A DNA stretch of 64,000 bases from Uliginosibacterium gangwonense (lineage in GTDB: Bacteria; Pseudomonadota; Gammaproteobacteria; Burkholderiales; Rhodocyclaceae). This document shows, piece by piece, positions 1 through 10,415 of this stretch (position 1 is the stretch's first letter; each line of letters begins with the position of its first letter). The DNA is taken from contig SBBQ01000054.1 in NCBI GenBank assembly GCA_005239635.1, positions 17,480 to 81,479 on the forward strand. Direction: 5' to 3'. The notes beneath the pieces are model-generated. The model saw only the letters and a list, made by a program, of their open reading frames with translations. It was not told the origin of the DNA and did no database searches. The position numbers and the translations under genes were made by a program.

Positions 1-203
1 TCGGGGCAGGCAGGTGCGTTTGAACGAGTTATAGTGCGCATAGCGTGCGGTAGCGTTATGCGCTTGGTCGCAAGCGTTAGCGCCAATTGCTTCGCTGTGG
101 CCGAGCTGAGTGAATTTAAGTTGTAGGCGATTACATAGAATTCAAGCAGATTGTCGAGTTGATGGACGATCTTCAACAACCAATGAGCGGAGTTTGATGC
201 CGA
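1..203. other. Non-coding region upstream of pilT
   Basis: No convincing gene is seen here. The only plus-strand reading frame is a 21-codon run from 58 to 123 with no family resemblance. Around 35-62 there is an imperfect inverted repeat (GCGCAT and ATGCGC arms). The region probably holds the pilT promoter, but I cannot place its -35 and -10 boxes with confidence. In many betaproteobacteria a YggS-type gene lies divergently here; it may start just outside the window. Confidence 0.4.
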
Positions 204-1247
204 ATGGACATTACCGAGTTGCTGGCGTTTGCGGTTAAGAACAAAGCGTCTGACCTTCACCTTTCTTCTGGCTTGCCGCCGATGATTCGGGTACACGGTG
301 ACGTGCGCCGTATTAACCTGCCACCCATGGAGCACAAAGAAGTGCATGCCATGGTGTACGACATCATGAACGATTTGCAGCGCAAGGTATATGAAGAAAA
401 CCTTGAGTGCGACTTCTCGTTTGCCATTCCGAATTTAGCGCGCTTTCGCGTCAATGCATTTAATCAGCAGCGTGGTGCCGGCGCGGTTTTTCGTACCATT
501 CCGTCTAAAGTGCTGACGCTCGAAGAGCTCAATGCGCCGAAAATCTTTCAGGAAATTGCCATTCAGCCACGCGGTCTGGTGCTGGTGACCGGGCCTACGG
601 GTTCCGGCAAATCCACTACCTTGGCGGGTATGGTCGATTTCGTGAATGAAAACGAATATGGTCACATTCTGACCATTGAAGACCCGATTGAGTTTGTGCA
701 CGACTCCAAACGCTGTCTCATTAACCAGCGTGAAGTTGGGCCACATACGCACTCATTTTCCAATGCGCTGCGTTCTGCGTTACGGGAAGACCCGGACGTT
801 GTGCTGGTGGGTGAAATGCGTGACCTTGAAACCATTCGTTTAGCACTTACTGCCGCAGAAACCGGCCACTTGGTGTTTGGTACGCTGCACACCAGTTCCG
901 CTGCGAAAACGGTCGACCGGATTATTGACGTTTTCCCCGCAGCAGAAAAAGAAATGGTGCGCGCCATGTTGTCTGAGTCTCTGCGTGCCGTTATTTCGCA
1001 AACGCTACTTAAAACCAAAGATGGTCAAGGTCGTGTTGCTGCCCACGAAATTCTGATCGGCACAGCGGCGATTCGAAACCTCATTCGCGAAAACAAAGTG
1101 GCGCAAATGTACTCAGCCATCCAAACCGGCCAAGCTGTGGGCATGCAAACGCTTGACCAGAATTTGCTCGAGCTAGTGAAGCGCAATGTGGTGGCTTCAG
1201 GTGAAGCGCGTACGCGTGCGGTAAATAAGGATATGTTCCCAGGCTAA
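204..1247 (+). CDS. pilT: Type IV pilus retraction ATPase PilT
   Basis: Hexameric cytoplasmic ATPase that powers depolymerisation of the type IV pilus, giving twitching motility and, in competent bacteria, DNA uptake. The 347-residue protein has the family's usual length and opening (MDITELLAFAVKNKASDLHL). Visible motifs are the Walker A loop GPTGSGKST at residues 130-138, the Asp box TIEDPIEF at about 157-164, the Walker B region LVGEMRD at about 201-207, the His box GHLVFGTLHT at 221-230, and the PilT hallmark AIRNLIRE near residue 290. pilU follows 31 bases later, so the pair is probably cotranscribed. All key residues are present, so I expect an active enzyme. Confidence 0.97.
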   Translation: MDITELLAFAVKNKASDLHLSSGLPPMIRVHGDVRRINLPPMEHKEVHAMVYDIMNDLQRKVYEENLECDFSFAIPNLARFRVNAFNQQRGAGAVFRTIPSKVLTLEELNAPKIFQEIAIQPRGLVLVTGPTGSGKSTTLAGMVDFVNENEYGHILTIEDPIEFVHDSKRCLINQREVGPHTHSFSNALRSALREDPDVVLVGEMRDLETIRLALTAAETGHLVFGTLHTSSAAKTVDRIIDVFPAAEKEMVRAMLSESLRAVISQTLLKTKDGQGRVAAHEILIGTAAIRNLIRENKVAQMYSAIQTGQAVGMQTLDQNLLELVKRNVVASGEARTRAVNKDMFPG

Positions 1248-1278
1248 AGGCGAACGCTTTAGCGAACCGGAGACGATT

Positions 1279-2415
1279 ATGGAACGCGACCAGTCATTGC
1301 GATTTATGTACGACCTGCTGCGCCTGATGGTCAGCAAAAAAGGCTCCGACCTTTTTATTACCGCGGGGTTTCCGCCGGCGATTAAGGTTGATGGCCGTAT
1401 CATGCCGCAGTCCAACCAAGTGCTCACGCCGCAGCACACGGCAGAGCTGGCGCGCGCCATCATGAACGACAAGCAAGCCGCTGAGTTTGAATCGTCCAAA
1501 GAATGTAACTTTGCCATCTCGCCGGCAGGTATTGGCCGCTTCCGTGTGAATGTGTTTGTTCAGCAAGGGCGTGTGGGCTGCGTGTTGCGTACCATTAATG
1601 CGACGATTCCTACGTTCAACGATTTGGGTATGCCGCAGGTGCTGCGCGACATTTCGATGACCAAGCGCGGCTTGGTAGTTTTTGTTGGCGGCACTGGCAC
1701 CGGTAAAACAACGTCGCTGGCGGCGATGGTGGATTGGCGCAACCAAAATAGTTACGGCCATATCATCACCATCGAAGACCCGATTGAATATGTGCATGAC
1801 CACAAAAATTGCGTGGTTACCCAGCGTGAAGTCGGCATTGATACCGACAACTGGGAAATCGCGCTGAAGAACACCTTGCGCCAAGCGCCGGACGTGATTT
1901 TGATGGGCGAAATCCGCGACCGCGAAACCATGGAGTACGCGATTCAATTCGCTGAAACGGGCCACCTGTGTTTGGCAACGCTGCACGCTAACAGCGCAAA
2001 CCAAGCAATTGATCGCATCATCAACTTTTTCCCCGAAACCAAGCGTGAGCAGTTGTTGATGGATTTGTCGCTTAACCTGCGCTCAATGATTTCACAACGT
2101 TTGGTGCCGATCAAAGAAGGTAAAGGTCGTACCGCTGCGGTGGAAATTATGATCAACTCGCCGTTGATGTCGGAACTGATTTTTAAGGGCGCGATTGGTG
2201 AAATGAAAGACCTGATGAAGCGCTCGCGCGAATTGGGAATGCAAACCTTCGACCAATCTTTGTTTGATCTATATGAGGCCGGCAAAGTGAGTTACGAAGA
2301 TGCGCTGCGTAACGCAGATTCGGTTAACGATTTGCGTTTGGCTATTAAGCTCAACAGCAAAACCTCGCAAGACCGTGATCTCACCACGAATCTCGGTCAT
2401 CTCGATATTGTTTGA
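1279..2415 (+). CDS. pilU: PilT-dependent pilus retraction ATPase PilU
   Basis: Second retraction ATPase, which works together with PilT at the inner-membrane base of the type IV pilus. It is 378 residues long, as usual for PilU. The Walker A loop is GGTGTGKTT at residues 137-145, the form typical of PilU, followed by ITIEDPIEY, LMGEIRDRETM and the His box GHLCLATLHANS. A GGAG Shine-Dalgarno stands about 7 bases before the ATG. It follows pilT closely and ends in front of a strong hairpin at 2494-2544 that separates it from the convergent rlmL gene. PilU normally needs PilT for function, which agrees with this pairing. Confidence 0.96.
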   Translation: MERDQSLRFMYDLLRLMVSKKGSDLFITAGFPPAIKVDGRIMPQSNQVLTPQHTAELARAIMNDKQAAEFESSKECNFAISPAGIGRFRVNVFVQQGRVGCVLRTINATIPTFNDLGMPQVLRDISMTKRGLVVFVGGTGTGKTTSLAAMVDWRNQNSYGHIITIEDPIEYVHDHKNCVVTQREVGIDTDNWEIALKNTLRQAPDVILMGEIRDRETMEYAIQFAETGHLCLATLHANSANQAIDRIINFFPETKREQLLMDLSLNLRSMISQRLVPIKEGKGRTAAVEIMINSPLMSELIFKGAIGEMKDLMKRSRELGMQTFDQSLFDLYEAGKVSYEDALRNADSVNDLRLAIKLNSKTSQDRDLTTNLGHLDIV

Positions 2416-2493
2416 TTAGGGTGTGAGTTTCGGCAGAAATTGAGTGGGCAGCGCTTGTTGTTGCCCGTACGCATTGCCCATACAGGAATCAAT

Positions 2494-2544
2494 TGGCAAA
2501 GCAAAGTCGCCGTTCAATATCGGCGTCGCGCTTTGCCATTTTTT
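2494..2544. terminator. Terminator hairpin between pilU and rlmL, with a signature word in its stem
   Basis: Arms TGGCAAAGC (2494-2502) and GCTTTGCCA (2530-2538) enclose a second stem CGCCG/CGGCG (2508-2512 and 2521-2525), followed by six T residues. It suits termination of pilU. The left arm overlaps the repeated word ATTGGCAAA at 2492-2500. The reverse strand lacks a clean T run, so the effect on the convergent rlmL is less certain. Confidence 0.7.
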
Positions 2545-2609
2545 GTCCGCGCTTGATGGACGCGGAGTGATGTGCCGCTACTATGGTTGTAGGTTGGCCG
2601 GACAGTGAA

Positions 2610-3794
2610 TTACTCGGCCGGAGCAGTATCGTTCTTGGGTGTGCGTGCTGAACCTGCAATCATTTTGTATTCATACAGTCGGCAGTCAATCGCGCCATTA
2701 AATAAAGGTGTACGTTTGCTCGCTTTGAGTCCAATACGTTTCGGAAACTCCGTGTCGCCGGACAAAAAGTAACAGCGCCAACCTGCGAATTGTTTCTTCA
2801 GCGTATCGCCCAGCAAAGGATAAAACGCGTCCAGATCTTCTTTCTCACCCAAGCGCACACCATACGGCGGATTGGCAACCAGCACGCCTTCAGACGCGGG
2901 TGCAGAACGTTTTAGAATGTCTGAGCATTCAAGCTTAATCATTTTCTCAAGCCCTGCTGCGGCTAGGTTTTGGCGAGTACGCGCAACTTGCTCAGCCCAA
3001 ATGTCGCTGCCAAAAATGGGGAGCTGTGTGGCATTGTAGGCGCGCGCACGTGCTGTGCGAACTACTTCGCCCCATTGGTTAATGTCATGGGCGGCGAGCT
3101 TTTCAAACGCAAAACGGCGGCCTAGTCCGGGCGCAACATTGAGTGCCATGTGCGCGGCTTCGAGCAAGAATGTGCCGCTGCCGCACATGGGGTCGAGCAA
3201 GGGTTCGCACTCACCTAAGCCGGCCTTCCAGCCGCTCAACATCAAAATGCCTGCGGCTAAATTTTCTTTAAGCGGCGCTTCAACTTTTGCGCGTTTATAG
3301 CCACGGCGATACAAAGCTTCGCCAGACGTGTCGAGGTAAATCGTGGCTTCGCGATCGGTCAAAAACAGGTGGATGCGAACATCCGGGTGCGTGGTGTCGA
3401 CACTCGGGCGCACACCCTTGCGGTCACGGAAAGCATCGCATACGCCATCTTTGACCTTGAGCGTAGCGAAATCGATGCTGCGTAATGGGCTGCGGACTGC
3501 TGTCGTGAATACGCGAATGGTCTCGCGAGGCGTAAACCATTCGTGCCATGACAAATTGCGCGCAAGGGCATAAATATCTTGTTCGTTGCGGTATCCGCCT
3601 TGGCCCATGCGCAACAGCACGCGCGTTGCCAATCGGCTATTGAGATTCACATCTTGCATGAGCGACCAGTCGCCACGATAGCTCACGCCACCGTGCGTGA
3701 CCTGCACATTTTGGCCGCGCAAATCTAAGATTTCTTGTGCGAGTAAGTTTTCTAAGCCGCGTGGGCAAGGGGAGAAAAATTGAAATTCGATCAC
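2610..3794 (-). CDS. rlmL: THUMP-domain 23S rRNA (guanine) methyltransferase, RlmL type
   Basis: SAM-dependent RNA methyltransferase expected to make m2G in 23S rRNA (G2445 in E. coli numbering). The N-terminal THUMP region covers roughly residues 40-155. The Rossmann methyltransferase domain shows the SAM-binding loop DPMCGSGTFL at 201-210 and the catalytic NPPYG at 308-312. At 394 residues it matches the short RlmL-only form common in betaproteobacteria, without the RlmK half found in E. coli. The start is GTG (3792-3794); no in-frame ATG precedes it and the first residues MIEFQFFSPCPRGLE fit the family. Another THUMP methyltransferase specificity cannot be excluded from sequence alone. Confidence 0.85.
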   Translation of the reverse strand: MIEFQFFSPCPRGLENLLAQEILDLRGQNVQVTHGGVSYRGDWSLMQDVNLNSRLATRVLLRMGQGGYRNEQDIYALARNLSWHEWFTPRETIRVFTTAVRSPLRSIDFATLKVKDGVCDAFRDRKGVRPSVDTTHPDVRIHLFLTDREATIYLDTSGEALYRRGYKRAKVEAPLKENLAAGILMLSGWKAGLGECEPLLDPMCGSGTFLLEAAHMALNVAPGLGRRFAFEKLAAHDINQWGEVVRTARARAYNATQLPIFGSDIWAEQVARTRQNLAAAGLEKMIKLECSDILKRSAPASEGVLVANPPYGVRLGEKEDLDAFYPLLGDTLKKQFAGWRCYFLSGDTEFPKRIGLKASKRTPLFNGAIDCRLYEYKMIAGSARTPKNDTAPAE

Positions 3795-3872
3795 GATATG
3801 TTCAGCAAAAAATAAATTCGATGCGCGTGAAGATACGTCGCGCTGGAGCGTTGTTTTGAGAGCGTGGTGTGC

Positions 3873-4289
3873 TTAAAACGGTTTGAACACCACCAAAAAA
3901 ACAACAGCGAACATAACCAGTACGGGTGCTTCGTTAAACACGCGAAACCACACATGCGTGTGCGGTGTGCGCCCTTCGTTATAAGCGCGTAGCAAGCGTC
4001 CACACCACAGATGGTACAAAATCAGTAACAGCACGAGGCTGGTTTTAAGGTGCAGCCAGCCGCCGCTAAAGTCGTACTGCTTCCAGAGCAACATTCCGCA
4101 CAACACGGCGAGCACGCCGAGCGGCGTCATAAATCGATACAGCTTGCGCGCCATAGTGAGCAAGCGTTGGCGTACAGCCGTTTCGTGTGGCTCAAGCATG
4201 GCCAAGTTTACGTAGATGCGTGGCAAATAAAACAGGCCCGCAAACCACGAAATCACAAAGGCAATGTGCAAAGCTTTTAGGGCGAGCAT
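3873..4289 (-). CDS. hemJ: HemJ/CopD-like membrane protein (protoporphyrinogen IX oxidase)
   Basis: Small inner-membrane protein of 138 residues with four hydrophobic segments. It carries the HemJ signatures: a histidine in the first helix (ALHIAFVISWFAGLFYLPR), the WLHLK...YHLWCG stretch, and the C-terminal FRVFNEAPVLVMFAVVFLVVFKPF-type end, of which I see every part. HemJ oxidises protoporphyrinogen IX to protoporphyrin IX in heme synthesis and is the usual form in bacteria that lack HemG and HemY. The ATG at 4287-4289 gives the expected length. The next minus-strand gene upstream ends 10 bases away, so the two may be cotranscribed. A heme-synthesis role fits an organism with a large heme-copper oxidase locus. 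Confidence 0.85.
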   Translation of the reverse strand: MLALKALHIAFVISWFAGLFYLPRIYVNLAMLEPHETAVRQRLLTMARKLYRFMTPLGVLAVLCGMLLWKQYDFSGGWLHLKTSLVLLLILYHLWCGRLLRAYNEGRTPHTHVWFRVFNEAPVLVMFAVVFLVVFKPF

Positions 4290-4299
4290 GGCTGCTTTC

Positions 4300-5364
4300 T
4301 CAGGTTGATTGAGCGGTGTGTTTGGTGTTGCGAAGCGTGGGCGCTCCCAACACTGAATCGACGGTTGGGAATTGCAAAGCGATGCGTAATTCGCGCTTTA
4401 AGCGTTGATTGGCAATGCGACGTGATTCACGCATAAACGACCATAGCATGGGCGAGAGTGTTTGTTCTGCTTGCTCGCGGCTTATTCGCTGCGGGTGTGG
4501 CAGGCCTGCGAAATCGGCCACACGCTCAAACCAGTCGCCCATCTTGAGTGCGCTGTCATCGCACGCATTGTAGACGCGGCCTGTACGGCTGCGGGCTAAA
4601 GCTAACCAACTTGCGCGCGCTAAGTCTTGTGCGTGAATGTGGTTGCTGTAACTATCTTCGTGCGCGTTGAGCGCTGGCGTGCCTCGTTGCAATCGTTCGA
4701 TTGGCAAACGGTCATACGCATAAATACCCGGCGCACGCAGAATACTCACCTTAACCTGACGCAGGGCGAGTTGGCGCATGAGCTTTTCAGCAGCAACGCG
4801 TCGTATGCCGCGTGCGCTCTCAGGTTGCGGCTGATGCGTTTCATCTATTTCTTGGCCAGCGCAGTCGCCATACACGCCAGTGGTGCTGATGTAACACAGT
4901 CTGCATGGTAAGCTTGCCGCCCCGGCGAGCGCAGCTATTAAACGTTGGCTGCGAATATCCCCCGGGTGTTGGTCGGAGGGGGGCGCGGTATGCCAAACCC
5001 AGTGCGCTAGGCCCGCCAGGCGGTGCAAACTGCGTGCTTGGTCTAGGTCGGCGCGAATGGGGGTAATGCCTGCGGCGCGTAAACTGGCTACATTGGTATC
5101 GCTTCGCACCACGGCGTAAACCCGCACGCGCTGCGCTAATTGCGCCACAATGCGCTGAGCAACATCACCGCAGCCCACAACGAGTAGTCGTGTTTGTCCG
5201 CGCCGACAACGACGCAGCGGCCGCTTTGCCAATGTAGGCAATGCTGGCAGTGACCCACGCGATATTGCTGGCGAGGTCGAGTTGGCGGGTGATGGTTGTG
5301 GCACGACGGGATCCAAAAGCATTAACAAGCAGCGTTCCGACACAGCACTGAATACAGAACACAT
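4300..5364 (-). CDS. NAD(P)-dependent epimerase/dehydratase-like protein (YeeZ type)
   Basis: Rossmann-fold protein of the extended short-chain dehydrogenase group. The nucleotide-binding strand-turn-helix reads [19 protein letters not shown] near residues 58-76, and the later [11 protein letters not shown] stretch contains the Ser and Tyr positions of the active site, though the YxxxK lysine is not evident. It resembles the poorly characterised YeeZ family; substrate unknown. The first 55 or so residues are proline and serine rich and probably not all translated: ATG codons at 5362-5364 and 5320-5322 are both possible and neither has a clear Shine-Dalgarno. The divergent flavoreductase starts only 24 bases away if the longer start is used. 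Confidence 0.7.
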   Translation of the reverse strand: MCSVFSAVSERCLLMLLDPVVPQPSPANSTSPAISRGSLPALPTLAKRPLRRCRRGQTRLLVVGCGDVAQRIVAQLAQRVRVYAVVRSDTNVASLRAAGITPIRADLDQARSLHRLAGLAHWVWHTAPPSDQHPGDIRSQRLIAALAGAASLPCRLCYISTTGVYGDCAGQEIDETHQPQPESARGIRRVAAEKLMRQLALRQVKVSILRAPGIYAYDRLPIERLQRGTPALNAHEDSYSNHIHAQDLARASWLALARSRTGRVYNACDDSALKMGDWFERVADFAGLPHPQRISREQAEQTLSPMLWSFMRESRRIANQRLKRELRIALQFPTVDSVLGAPTLRNTKHTAQST

Positions 5365-5388
5365 TCACATTATCGCACGCGTTGTTCC

Positions 5389-6444
5389 ATGAGCCTTTCT
5401 AATCCGCTACAGATTACCCTTCAGCCCAGTGGGCACCAGTTTGAGACCGACGCGCAAACCACGTTATTGCAGGCCGCGCTCGATCAGGGCTTTATGTTGC
5501 CGTATGGCTGTCGCAACGGCGCTTGCGGCTCGTGCAAAGGCAAGGTGTTGAGCGGTGAAGTGGACTATGGCGCTGCGCGTGATGGCGCCCTGTCCGCCGC
5601 AGAGCGGGCGCAGGGCATGGCTTTGTTTTGCTGTGCGAAGGCGCTCACTGATGTGGTGATCGAATGCCGCGAAGTGGGTGCGGCGCGCGATATTCCCATT
5701 CGCACCATGCCATGTCGTGTGGAATCGATGCAGATCGTCGGCCAAGACGATGTAATGCTGCTCAAACTCAAACTGCCGGCCAATGAGCGCTTACAATTTT
5801 TGCCTGGCCAATATATCGACATTCTGCTGAAAGACGGCAAGCGCCGCAGCTTCTCGCTGGCGAGCCCGCCGCACCAAGAAGGCTTTATCGACCTACACAT
5901 TCGTCGCGTGCCAGACGGCCACTTTACCGGCCATGTGTTCGACGGTATGAAAGTGCGCGACATTTTGCGTTTTGAAGGGCCGCTCGGCAGCTTTTTTTTG
6001 CGCGATAAGCCGGAGAGTAATGCCGTGGATGGAACCGAGCGTCCGGCCTTGCTCGTGGCAGGCGGCACGGGTATGGCGCCGATGGCCTCAATTATTCAGC
6101 ACGCCATACAGGTCGGTTCAACCCGCCGCATGGCGCTGTACTTTGGCGCACGCACACGAGCGGATTTATACCTGCACCAGCAGATTTTGGATTGGCAAAA
6201 GCAATTGCCCTCGCTCGAGTACGTGCCCGTGCTGTCCGACCCCGCCCCGCAAGATGACTGGACGGGACGCACTGGACTAGTGCACCATGTTGCCATGCAG
6301 GATATTGGTAACCTATCAGGCTGGCAGGCTTATGTGTGCGGCGCTCCGGCGATGGTGGACGCCGCAAAGAAAGACTTCACCCAAGCCGCAAATTTGCCGA
6401 TAGAGCATTTCTACGCAGATTCTTTTACCTACTCAGCAACATGA
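5389..6444 (+). CDS. 2Fe-2S ferredoxin/FAD/NAD(P)H oxidoreductase (AscD-like)
   Basis: Soluble electron-transfer protein of 351 residues with three modules in order. An N-terminal plant-type [2Fe-2S] domain has cysteines C41, C46 and C49 in the [13 protein letters not shown] loop and a fourth at about 81. An FAD-binding barrel has RSFSLASPP, and an NAD(P)-binding domain has [13 protein letters not shown] and a terminal YVCGAPAMV motif. Betaproteobacterial homologues are usually labelled CDP-6-deoxy-delta-3,4-glucoseen reductase, but no dideoxysugar pathway is nearby, so that role is unproven. A general reductase partner is more likely. The stop codon overlaps the start of the next gene as ATGA (6441-6444), so translation is probably coupled. 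Confidence 0.85.
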   Translation: MSLSNPLQITLQPSGHQFETDAQTTLLQAALDQGFMLPYGCRNGACGSCKGKVLSGEVDYGAARDGALSAAERAQGMALFCCAKALTDVVIECREVGAARDIPIRTMPCRVESMQIVGQDDVMLLKLKLPANERLQFLPGQYIDILLKDGKRRSFSLASPPHQEGFIDLHIRRVPDGHFTGHVFDGMKVRDILRFEGPLGSFFLRDKPESNAVDGTERPALLVAGGTGMAPMASIIQHAIQVGSTRRMALYFGARTRADLYLHQQILDWQKQLPSLEYVPVLSDPAPQDDWTGRTGLVHHVAMQDIGNLSGWQAYVCGAPAMVDAAKKDFTQAANLPIEHFYADSFTYSAT

Positions 6445-7577
6445 CCGCCTGGATCACGCACGAACCCGTATTAAACAAACACAAGGCCATCACCGCCACA
6501 CGACTGACGGTGCACGCGTCGTCCAGCATTGCCGCATGCCATGCGCTGCAAGCGCTCGGTGATGCATGGCCGACCACGCATTCCGTTTTTCTCAGCTTTG
6601 ATGGGCACGCGCCTGACCATTCTGTTCTGGAATGGGGGATGCCGGACAACACTATGATCGAGCTTAGTGTTCGCGCGCTTGATCACGCCGCAACCCAAGC
6701 GCTGCTCAAAGAGCTACAAATTCGTCGCGTCCCGGTGTGCCTGAGTGACTATCAAGGCGATGTAGATTTACCCTCAGATGCAGGCTTCCGCTTTGTGCTG
6801 GCTGACGAGTTAATTGGCAAAAACGCCATGACCTTGCCGGGCATTGCCATTGCACAAAACGTGCGCGACAACGCCTCGTTTGAAACCGCCTTAAAAAATG
6901 GCTTTGGGGGTGCTGCAGGCTGGTTCTTTATGCAACCAGACCCCACGCGCAAAGCACGTAAATTACAGCCGGCGCATGCGCACATCGTACGTGTGCTCAA
7001 TCTGGTGCGTCGTGGCGCAGAAATGAAAGACATTGAAGCCGCGCTCAAACAAGACGTTGCGCTGTCTTTCAAGCTGCTGCGCTACGTTAACTCCGTGGGC
7101 TTTGGCCTCATGTGCGAAGTGCAATCCTTCCGCCACGCTGTTGCCATTCTCGGTTACGAAAAATTGAACAAGTGGTTGTCGCTGCTGTTGGTGACGGCCA
7201 GCAAAGACCCCGCAGCGCAAGCCATGATGCAAGCTTCCATTGCGCGTGGCCGCATGATGGAATTGCTCGGCGAAGACTTCTTCGACAAAGATCAGCTCGA
7301 CAACCTGTTTATAGTGGGTGCCTTCTCGCTGCTCGATACCTTGCTGGGTGTCGAGATGGAAACGGTGTTGGAAGAAATGACTTTGCCGGAAGCGATTCGT
7401 GATGCCTTGTTAGGCACCGATGGTCCCTATACCGCTCTGCTCGATTTGGCGCGTGCTTGCGAATCCAACGACGCAAAACTGGTGGATTACAAAGCACAGA
7501 TTTTGGCTATTGATTCACCCCGCCTAAACCGCGCCATGGTGCAGGCGCTGCACTTTGCCGATAGCTTACAGGGGTAA
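6441..7577 (+). CDS. HDOD-domain signalling protein with degenerate EAL-like N terminus
   Basis: A 378-residue regulator. The C-terminal half (from about residue 165) is an HDOD domain: [20 protein letters not shown], then [22 protein letters not shown]. The N-terminal half has the layout of a degenerate EAL module but no EAL, DDFGTG or other phosphodiesterase motifs, so c-di-GMP cleavage is unlikely. The start at 6441 is chosen because it overlaps the previous stop as ATGA and removes an arginine-rich, unlikely extension. It is a paralogue of the protein at 19684-21039, sharing LLRY(V/L)NS and the final ACES(N/S)DA stretch. Such proteins act in stress, motility or virulence signalling, mostly by unknown partners. 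Confidence 0.8.
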   Translation: MTAWITHEPVLNKHKAITATRLTVHASSSIAACHALQALGDAWPTTHSVFLSFDGHAPDHSVLEWGMPDNTMIELSVRALDHAATQALLKELQIRRVPVCLSDYQGDVDLPSDAGFRFVLADELIGKNAMTLPGIAIAQNVRDNASFETALKNGFGGAAGWFFMQPDPTRKARKLQPAHAHIVRVLNLVRRGAEMKDIEAALKQDVALSFKLLRYVNSVGFGLMCEVQSFRHAVAILGYEKLNKWLSLLLVTASKDPAAQAMMQASIARGRMMELLGEDFFDKDQLDNLFIVGAFSLLDTLLGVEMETVLEEMTLPEAIRDALLGTDGPYTALLDLARACESNDAKLVDYKAQILAIDSPRLNRAMVQALHFADSLQG

Positions 7578-7578
7578 C

Positions 7579-7920
7579 ATGAGCGGATTGCCCAACTGTC
7601 CGCAGTGCAATTCTGCGTACACCTACGAAGCAAGCGGCGCGTATAACTGCTCTGAGTGCGGACACGAGTGGCATGCCCAAGATGCCGACGACGCCAGCCA
7701 AGACGTGAAAGTTTACAAGGACGCGAATGGCAACGTGCTGAATGATGGCGACAGCGTCACTGTGATCAAAGATCTGAAAGTGAAAGGCTCATCGCTGGTG
7801 GTGAAGGTTGGCACCAAGGTGAAGAACATTCGCTTAGTGGAGGGCGACCATGACATCGATTGCAAAATTGATGGCATTGGCGCGATGAAGCTGAAGTCGG
7901 AGTTCGTACGTAAAGCCTAA
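7579..7920 (+). CDS. yjdM: YjdM/PhnA family zinc-ribbon protein
   Basis: Small protein of 113 residues, the family's normal length. The N terminus is a zinc ribbon, CPQC...CSEC, in residues 6-27, followed by an SH3-like KOW-type domain beginning [18 protein letters not shown] and ending with the conserved [14 protein letters not shown]. The family was named for the alkylphosphonate operon of E. coli but is not needed for phosphonate use; its real role is unknown. The ATG at 7579 follows the HDOD stop by one base, so the two are probably coupled. The last four bases overlap the end of the convergent GGDEF-EAL gene. Confidence 0.9.
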   Translation: MSGLPNCPQCNSAYTYEASGAYNCSECGHEWHAQDADDASQDVKVYKDANGNVLNDGDSVTVIKDLKVKGSSLVVKVGTKVKNIRLVEGDHDIDCKIDGIGAMKLKSEFVRKA

Positions 7921-10388
7921 GGGCGGTAGCTATTCTCTATGACGCAACCTGTGCGTGTTGCGTCATGCCCTTCTAATGCAGGGCCGAAGGCGTTGAGTAT
8001 TCCGAAAGCGCTGGATTGGTTGGCTTGCAGTTTCAGCAATTCAACAAAGGCTTCACTGGCACACGGCTTGCCGTACAAATACCCTTGGTAAGCATCACAG
8101 CCTTTTTTCTCTAAGAAACTACGCTGGTGTTCCGTTTCCACGCCTTCCGCAACGGTGCTCAGACCGAGCTTGCGCGCTAGCGTAATAATGGCGTCGATCA
8201 GCACGTCGTCGTCTGTATCAATGCCAATGTCGCGCACAAAACTGCGATCAATCTTAAGTTTGCTGACGGGGAATGTCTTGAGCAAACTGAGCGATGAATA
8301 GCCTGTGCCAAAATCGTCAATTACCAGCTGCACGCCCAATGCGGTGAGTCGATGCATGGTAGCGAGCGCTTGGTCCACCTGGTCCATAATCGAGCTCTCG
8401 GTGATTTCGAGTTGCAGCAAGGTGGATGGGCAGCCGCACTCCTGCAGAATCTGCGCAATATCCTCATCTAGCATCGGGTTGCGAAACTGACGTGCCGATA
8501 AGTTAACGGCGACTGGGATGTTGCCAAGACCCAGTTGTTGCCAGCGCAGGGTTTGCGCACAGGCTTCGCGCACCACCCATTTGCCAATCTCAACAATCTG
8601 CCCAGTTTCTTCTGCTATGGGTATGAATTGCAGCGGCGAGATCAGGCCACGCTCAGGGTCCTGCCAACGCACCAGCGCCTCGGCAGAAGAGATGCGGCCA
8701 CTTTGTCCATCAATAATCGGCTGGTAGTGCAAACACAATTCGTTCTGTTCAAGTGCGCGACGCAACCCGGCCTCAAGCTGCAGGCGGTGCAGAATGGACT
8801 GCATCATTTCTTGCGTAAAGAAGGCGAGCACGTTACCGCCTTGGTCTTTTGCGCGATACATGGCGGTGTCGGCATATTGCAAGAGCGACTCGGCGGTGTC
8901 GCCGTCACGCGGGTATACGGCAATACCTAAACTTGCACTCACCGTGAGCATTTGCGGGCCGAGACTAATTGGCTTTGCCAATACGCTCAGAATCTTCTGA
9001 GCGACGGGCACAATGTCGTTTACTTCGGCCATGTCTGACAACACGACCACAAACTCATCGCCGCCTAAACGCGCAACCGTGTCGCCTTCACGCACACATT
9101 CTTTTAGGCGAGCTGCCACTGACTGCAATAACAAATCGCCCTGACTGTGTCCGAGGCTGTCATTTACATTTTTGAAGCGGTCTAGGTCCAGCATGAGTAC
9201 GCCGGTGACACGGTGTGCACGGCGCGCGTACACCATGGCTTGGTTTAGGCGATCCATCAATAAATGACGATTTGCCAATTCGGTGAGATCGTCAGTACCG
9301 GCTTGGCGTTCAAGCGCTTCGGTATGTCGAGCAATAGTTTCGCGCTGCTGTTTGAGCGAATGGCGCATGCGATCCAGTGATTCCATCACTTGGCCAAACT
9401 CCCCACCGGGAAAGGGGGTGGGAAGCGGCTGGTCATAATGGCCGGCATCTAACGTGGCAATCGCGTCTACAACGCGACGACTTTGTCGTCGCAATGCAAA
9501 CTCTGCAAACAGCACGGCTAAAATGAAGACGGCTGTACCAAGACCAATCAGAATTGACAGTGTGTGTCTAAAAGGTCCGTTGATGCGTGCGTCGATCTCT
9601 TCGGAAGGCACGACCAGTGCGATTTGCAAGCCTGCATTATTCCAATTCGGCAGTGCTGATTTGCTCCAGGTGTATGCTTGACTGGCCACACCAAAATCAG
9701 CCGTTACCGCGCTGGACGTCAGCTTTATAAAATCGAGTTCAGTGGCGCTCGGCTTGAGACGAGGGGCGTTGGAACGAACTTTGTCGAGTATCAGTTCACC
9801 TTGGCCATTCCACACCTGAAAATGCATGCTTTGATACAGCAGTACGTTCGTGACGTATTGTCCGTATGCATCCAAATCAAATGAAGCCAGTAGGATGAAT
9901 TGAAGCGCCCCATCTGCAGCACGAACTGGATAAGCAATCTGCAATACGCTTTTGCCAGTTAGTCGGCCAATCGCTGCTTCGAGTACAGGCTCTTGAGAAG
10001 TCAGTGCGCGTTGAAAATATCGGCGATCTGTAAGGTTTAGCTTTCGGCCACTCCGCAGCGAATCGCAGAATAATGAGCCGTCAGGTCGAATGGTTAAAAT
10101 GCCAGTGTACTGAGGGTGGCGACGAAGTACATCAGCCAGAAAATCAGAGCAGGCTTGTTTGTCATTTGCATGAAGCAATGGCACATGGCTCAGGCCAAAT
10201 AACAATTGCGCAGAGCCGGCAATTTTGTCGTCGAGCTCATCGGCAATTTCATGTGTTTGTCTCACAATAGCTTGGCGCGCTTCGCTGCCCGCTTTTAGGC
10301 GATTGTCGAGTAACAGCCACGTCATGGCCAATACAGGCAAGAGTGTTGCAGTTAACACTAACAATAGAATGCGTGCCCGCAAGCTCAT
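7917..10388 (-). CDS. Membrane c-di-GMP signalling protein: Cache sensor, HAMP, GGDEF and EAL
   Basis: An 823-residue inner-membrane receptor that both can make and break c-di-GMP. Transmembrane helix 1 is at about residues 5-27, a periplasmic Cache-type sensor at 28-272, helix 2 at about 275-298, and a HAMP linker follows. The diguanylate cyclase site GGDEF is intact at 442-446, with the product-inhibition I-site REGD at 433-436. The EAL domain begins at 570 and keeps [22 protein letters not shown] and VAEGVE. Both halves look catalytically competent, so net output presumably depends on the sensed ligand, which I cannot predict. It is a lone gene, convergent with yjdM, and no terminator is evident in the 4-base overlap. 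Confidence 0.93.
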   Translation of the reverse strand: MSLRARILLLVLTATLLPVLAMTWLLLDNRLKAGSEARQAIVRQTHEIADELDDKIAGSAQLLFGLSHVPLLHANDKQACSDFLADVLRRHPQYTGILTIRPDGSLFCDSLRSGRKLNLTDRRYFQRALTSQEPVLEAAIGRLTGKSVLQIAYPVRAADGALQFILLASFDLDAYGQYVTNVLLYQSMHFQVWNGQGELILDKVRSNAPRLKPSATELDFIKLTSSAVTADFGVASQAYTWSKSALPNWNNAGLQIALVVPSEEIDARINGPFRHTLSILIGLGTAVFILAVLFAEFALRRQSRRVVDAIATLDAGHYDQPLPTPFPGGEFGQVMESLDRMRHSLKQQRETIARHTEALERQAGTDDLTELANRHLLMDRLNQAMVYARRAHRVTGVLMLDLDRFKNVNDSLGHSQGDLLLQSVAARLKECVREGDTVARLGGDEFVVVLSDMAEVNDIVPVAQKILSVLAKPISLGPQMLTVSASLGIAVYPRDGDTAESLLQYADTAMYRAKDQGGNVLAFFTQEMMQSILHRLQLEAGLRRALEQNELCLHYQPIIDGQSGRISSAEALVRWQDPERGLISPLQFIPIAEETGQIVEIGKWVVREACAQTLRWQQLGLGNIPVAVNLSARQFRNPMLDEDIAQILQECGCPSTLLQLEITESSIMDQVDQALATMHRLTALGVQLVIDDFGTGYSSLSLLKTFPVSKLKIDRSFVRDIGIDTDDDVLIDAIITLARKLGLSTVAEGVETEHQRSFLEKKGCDAYQGYLYGKPCASEAFVELLKLQANQSSAFGILNAFGPALEGHDATRTGCVIENSYRP

Positions 10389-10415
10389 ATGCTATTCCAG
10401 TTGACCGTATATGCG

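Noticed and set aside
1294..2004. Long minus-strand frame (236 codons) opposite pilU
   Set aside because: Antisense shadow of pilU; rich in His and Arg with no motif.
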